Origin: JAFGQE01 sp046484775
GTDB lineage: Bacteria > Bacillota > Clostridia > DUPQ01
Length of the DNA stretch: 8,450 bases
Assembly: GCA_046484775.1 (NCBI GenBank)
Contig: JAWOIG010000131.1
Span: 1 to 8,450 of the forward strand
Direction: 5' to 3'
The position numbers were made by a program, and so were the translations under genes. Positions 6,444 to 8,450 of this stretch are shown here, piece after piece. Numbering within the stretch: the stretch's first letter is position 1; each line of letters begins with the position of its first letter. The notes beneath the pieces were generated by a model, which worked only from the letters and a program-made list of their open reading frames with translations, was not told the origin of the DNA and ran no database searches.

Positions 6444-7471
6444 TGGGAGGACGTGTTCTTCTTGCTATGAGCGGTGGGATAGACAGCAGCGCCGCCGCAG
6501 TCATATTGATGAGACAGGGATACGAAGTGGAGGGATTTACCTTCAAAATCAAGGGGGTAAATTCCTTTTCTGTTGACAACGCTTCGAAAATTTGTCAAAA
6601 ACTCGGTATACGCCATGAATATCACGACATTACCGAAATATTCAGAAATGATGTAATCGAATATTTCATGAATGAATATGAAAACGGCAGAACCCCCAAT
6701 CCGTGCGTTATGTGCAACCGAATGATCAAGTTCGGACATATATATAACCTTGCAATGGAAAGAGGCTTTGATTACTCCGCAACCGGACATTATGCATCCA
6801 TCCGTATTTCAGGTGGAAGACCGAGGCTTGCAAAATCAGCGGATTCTTCGCGCGACCAGTCATATTTTCTATACGTCCTTAAGGAAAACCAACTCTCCAA
6901 TATTCTATTTCCCCTTGAAGGCAAAAAGAAGTCGGAGGCAAGGGAAATCTGCGGTTCCCTGGGGCTGATGTCGCCGGATTCCCGCGAAAGCAGGGAAATT
7001 TGCTTTATTTCCTCAGACTATAAGAATTTTCTCGCGGCAGAAGGACGGTTTGATTCAAAAAAAGGAATTTTCGTGGACATCAACGGGAAAGAACTGGGAA
7101 TTCATGACGGAATATCAAACTACACCATAGGACAACGGAAGGGCCTCGGCATAACTATTGGAAAGCCTGCATATATAGTTGATATAAATCCGATAAACGG
7201 AGATATAACGCTTGGCGACGACAGTGATCTGTATAAAGATTCATTTTCAATAAAAGATGTCAATTTGATCAACGGTTGCATTCCCACCGGAAACGAATTG
7301 TATGTTAAAATAAGATACGGAGCCGCACCGGCGAGAATAAACGCAGTCACTGAGATGCCGGGCGCCGGATTCAAGATAAAGACAGATGAACCGCTGAGAG
7401 CTGTTGCGCCCGGTCAATCGGCAGTTATTTACCAAAACGATATTGTGGTCGGCGGCGGTGTGATTTTATGA
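6440..7471 (+). CDS. mnmA: tRNA-specific 2-thiouridylase MnmA
   Basis: A 343-residue PP-loop enzyme that adenylates U34 of tRNA Lys, Glu and Gln and replaces the oxygen with sulfur, giving s2U34. Motifs: PP-loop SGGIDSS (11-17), GRTPNPCVMCNRMIKFG (83-99) holding the first catalytic cysteine C92, ATGHYA (114-119), DQSYFLYVL (139-147), REICFIS with the second catalytic cysteine C188, and YTIGQRKGLGI (228-238). It is shorter than E. coli MnmA (368), partly because the segment between the PP-loop and the first cysteine is trimmed and lacks the MKNW-type stretch. An extra cysteine, C89, creates a CxxC pair. It overlaps the scaffold gene by 4 nt (ATGA). ATGs at 6440 and 6443 are both possible; AGGGG at 6432-6436 sits 3 or 6 nt upstream respectively, which favours the second. 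Sulfur presumably comes from the desulfurase two genes upstream. Confidence 0.95.
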   Translation: MMGGRVLLAMSGGIDSSAAAVILMRQGYEVEGFTFKIKGVNSFSVDNASKICQKLGIRHEYHDITEIFRNDVIEYFMNEYENGRTPNPCVMCNRMIKFGHIYNLAMERGFDYSATGHYASIRISGGRPRLAKSADSSRDQSYFLYVLKENQLSNILFPLEGKKKSEAREICGSLGLMSPDSRESREICFISSDYKNFLAAEGRFDSKKGIFVDINGKELGIHDGISNYTIGQRKGLGITIGKPAYIVDINPINGDITLGDDSDLYKDSFSIKDVNLINGCIPTGNELYVKIRYGAAPARINAVTEMPGAGFKIKTDEPLRAVAPGQSAVIYQNDIVVGGGVIL

Positions 7472-7481
7472 ATAATTCTGT

Positions 7482-7487
7482 GGAGGG
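7482..7487 (+). promoter_or_regulatory. Ribosome binding site that fixes the aminopeptidase start
   Basis: GGAGGG lies 4 nt before the ATG at 7492. An in-frame ATG at 7468, which overlaps the mnmA stop as ATGA, has no purine-rich site upstream, so 7492 is the preferred start. Confidence 0.65.
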
Positions 7488-7491
7488 TATC

Positions 7492-8450
7492 ATGACGGAC
7501 AGTAAAAACTACGAACAGCTGCTTTATAAAAGAAAAAATGCATGGAGTGAAATCGGTGAGAAGGAAACAGAGGAAACATCAGCCTTTTGCAGTGATTACG
7601 CAAAGTTCCTTGATGATTCCAAGACCGAAAGGGAATTTGCTTCAAACACCGTAAAGCTACTGGAGGGCGAAGGTTATATTTCTTTGAAAAGCGCTTTCGA
7701 AGCGAATCAAAAGCTTCATCAGGGAGACAAGGTTTACTACTCCGGCGGCGGTAAGTCGGTGATCATGGCCGTTATAGGAAAGGAAACTCTGGAAAAAGGA
7801 ATAAACATGCTTGGATCCCACATAGATTCCCCCAGGCTTGACCTCAAGCAGGTCCCGGTATTTGAAGATACCGACCTTGCATATCTTAAGACTCATTATT
7901 ATGGCGGAATCAGGAAATACCAGTGGCTTTCAATACCTCTGTCCCTTCATGGAACCATTGTCAGGGGGGATGGTGTAAAAATCGATGTAAACATCGGAGA
8001 AGACGACGGCGATCCGGTTTTCATAATCACCGACCTGCTGCCGCACCTGGCGAAAGATCAGAATGAAAAGAAACTCGGCGAAGCTTTTCCTGCGGAAAGC
8101 CTTAATATACTTGCCGGTTCGGTGCCGATGGATGCCGGGGATGCAAAGCATACCGTTAAGTTAAGGGTATTGAATTTGCTGAATAAAAAGTATGGGATTA
8201 CCGAAAAGGATCTTATCAATGCCGAACTTGAAGTGGTTCCTGCATTCAAATCAAGGGATATCGGACTCGACAGGGGACTTATGGGGGCCTACGGCCATGA
8301 CGACAGGGTATGCTCATATGCAGGTCTTCGTGCAATTCTTGCTGCAGGCATAACAAAAAAAACAAGTCTCTGCTATTTGTCCGACAAGGAGGAAATAGGC
8401 TCGGTGGGGAATACCGGGGCTCAGTCTGACATGCTTGAATACTTCATAGG
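7492..8450 (+). CDS. M18 family metallo-aminopeptidase (3' end cut by window)
   Basis: The frame stays open from 7492 to the window end, giving 319 complete residues of a protein whose family is usually about 430-470 long. It is a di-zinc aminopeptidase that removes N-terminal residues from cytoplasmic peptides. Metal-site motifs seen are GSHIDSPRLDLK (H110, D112), YGHDDR (H269, D270, D271) and DKEEIGSVG (E300, E301); the remaining C-terminal ligands, including a His, lie beyond the window. The N-terminal LLYKRKNAWSEI and the YYGGIRKYQW segment resemble the clostridial/Thermotoga subgroup often named ApeA (M18 aminopeptidase 1). The start at 7492 is backed by GGAGGG; a longer form from 7468 would add eight residues and overlap mnmA by 4 nt. 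It follows mnmA closely and is probably co-transcribed, with no obvious functional tie to sulfur transfer. Confidence 0.93.
   Translation, partial: MTDSKNYEQLLYKRKNAWSEIGEKETEETSAFCSDYAKFLDDSKTEREFASNTVKLLEGEGYISLKSAFEANQKLHQGDKVYYSGGGKSVIMAVIGKETLEKGINMLGSHIDSPRLDLKQVPVFEDTDLAYLKTHYYGGIRKYQWLSIPLSLHGTIVRGDGVKIDVNIGEDDGDPVFIITDLLPHLAKDQNEKKLGEAFPAESLNILAGSVPMDAGDAKHTVKLRVLNLLNKKYGITEKDLINAELEVVPAFKSRDIGLDRGLMGAYGHDDRVCSYAGLRAILAAGITKKTSLCYLSDKEEIGSVGNTGAQSDMLEYFI

Noticed and set aside
6410..6790. 126-codon minus-strand open frame at the scaffold-mnmA junction
   Set aside because: Antisense to conserved motifs of mnmA and the scaffold tail; no family resemblance.
7468..7491. Aminopeptidase start at the ATG overlapping the mnmA stop
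   Set aside because: In frame and possible, but it lacks a ribosome binding site, while the ATG at 7492 has GGAGGG 4 nt upstream and gives a family-like N-terminus.

Overview
The window is a gene-dense stretch of bacterial chromosome with every gene on the + strand. Gene content, strong AGGAGG-type ribosome binding sites and the gene order rarA / nifS-type desulfurase / IscU-NifU scaffold / mnmA point to an anaerobic Firmicute of the Clostridia. Base composition looks moderate, and no genus can be named from the sequence alone. No tRNA, rRNA, CRISPR, insertion sequence, phage gene or clear rho-independent terminator was seen. No gene-free stretch is longer than about 47 bases.

Layout: (1) 1-3240 is a translation-maturation block: the 3' end of ffh (SRP protein), rpsP (S16), khpA (KH-domain RNA-binding protein), rimM (30S maturation), trmD (tRNA m1G37 methyltransferase) and glyA (serine hydroxymethyltransferase). 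rplS (L19), which usually follows trmD, is absent; glyA occupies that place. (2) 3288-4789 holds rarA (replication-associated AAA+ ATPase) and an overlapping 80-residue two-helix membrane protein of unknown function. (3) 4831-7471 is a sulfur-transfer block: cysteine desulfurase (NifS/IscS), Fe-S scaffold (IscU/NifU type) and MnmA (tRNA 2-thiouridylase). (4) 7492 to the end is an M18 metallo-aminopeptidase cut off by the window edge.

How the genes fit together: the first block supports protein export, ribosome assembly and tRNA methylation, with GlyA supplying one-carbon units and glycine. In the third block the desulfurase takes sulfur from cysteine, the scaffold builds Fe-S clusters, and MnmA uses persulfide sulfur to make s2U34 in tRNA. 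Spacing is tight throughout (gaps of 2 to 47 nt; overlaps of 17 nt for rimM/trmD, 4 or 28 nt for rarA/membrane protein and 4 nt for scaffold/mnmA). This fits one or a few long transcripts whose promoters lie mostly outside the window.

Most of this is ordinary housekeeping sequence, and I see no clear new defence or mobile system. The points worth a second look are the uncharacterised membrane protein sitting where related clusters often carry an Rrf2-type regulator, the NPCxxC cysteine pair in MnmA next to an Fe-S scaffold with a cysteine-rich tail, the rimM start that has a small hairpin instead of a Shine-Dalgarno sequence, and a perfect AT-rich palindrome in the glyA-rarA gap.
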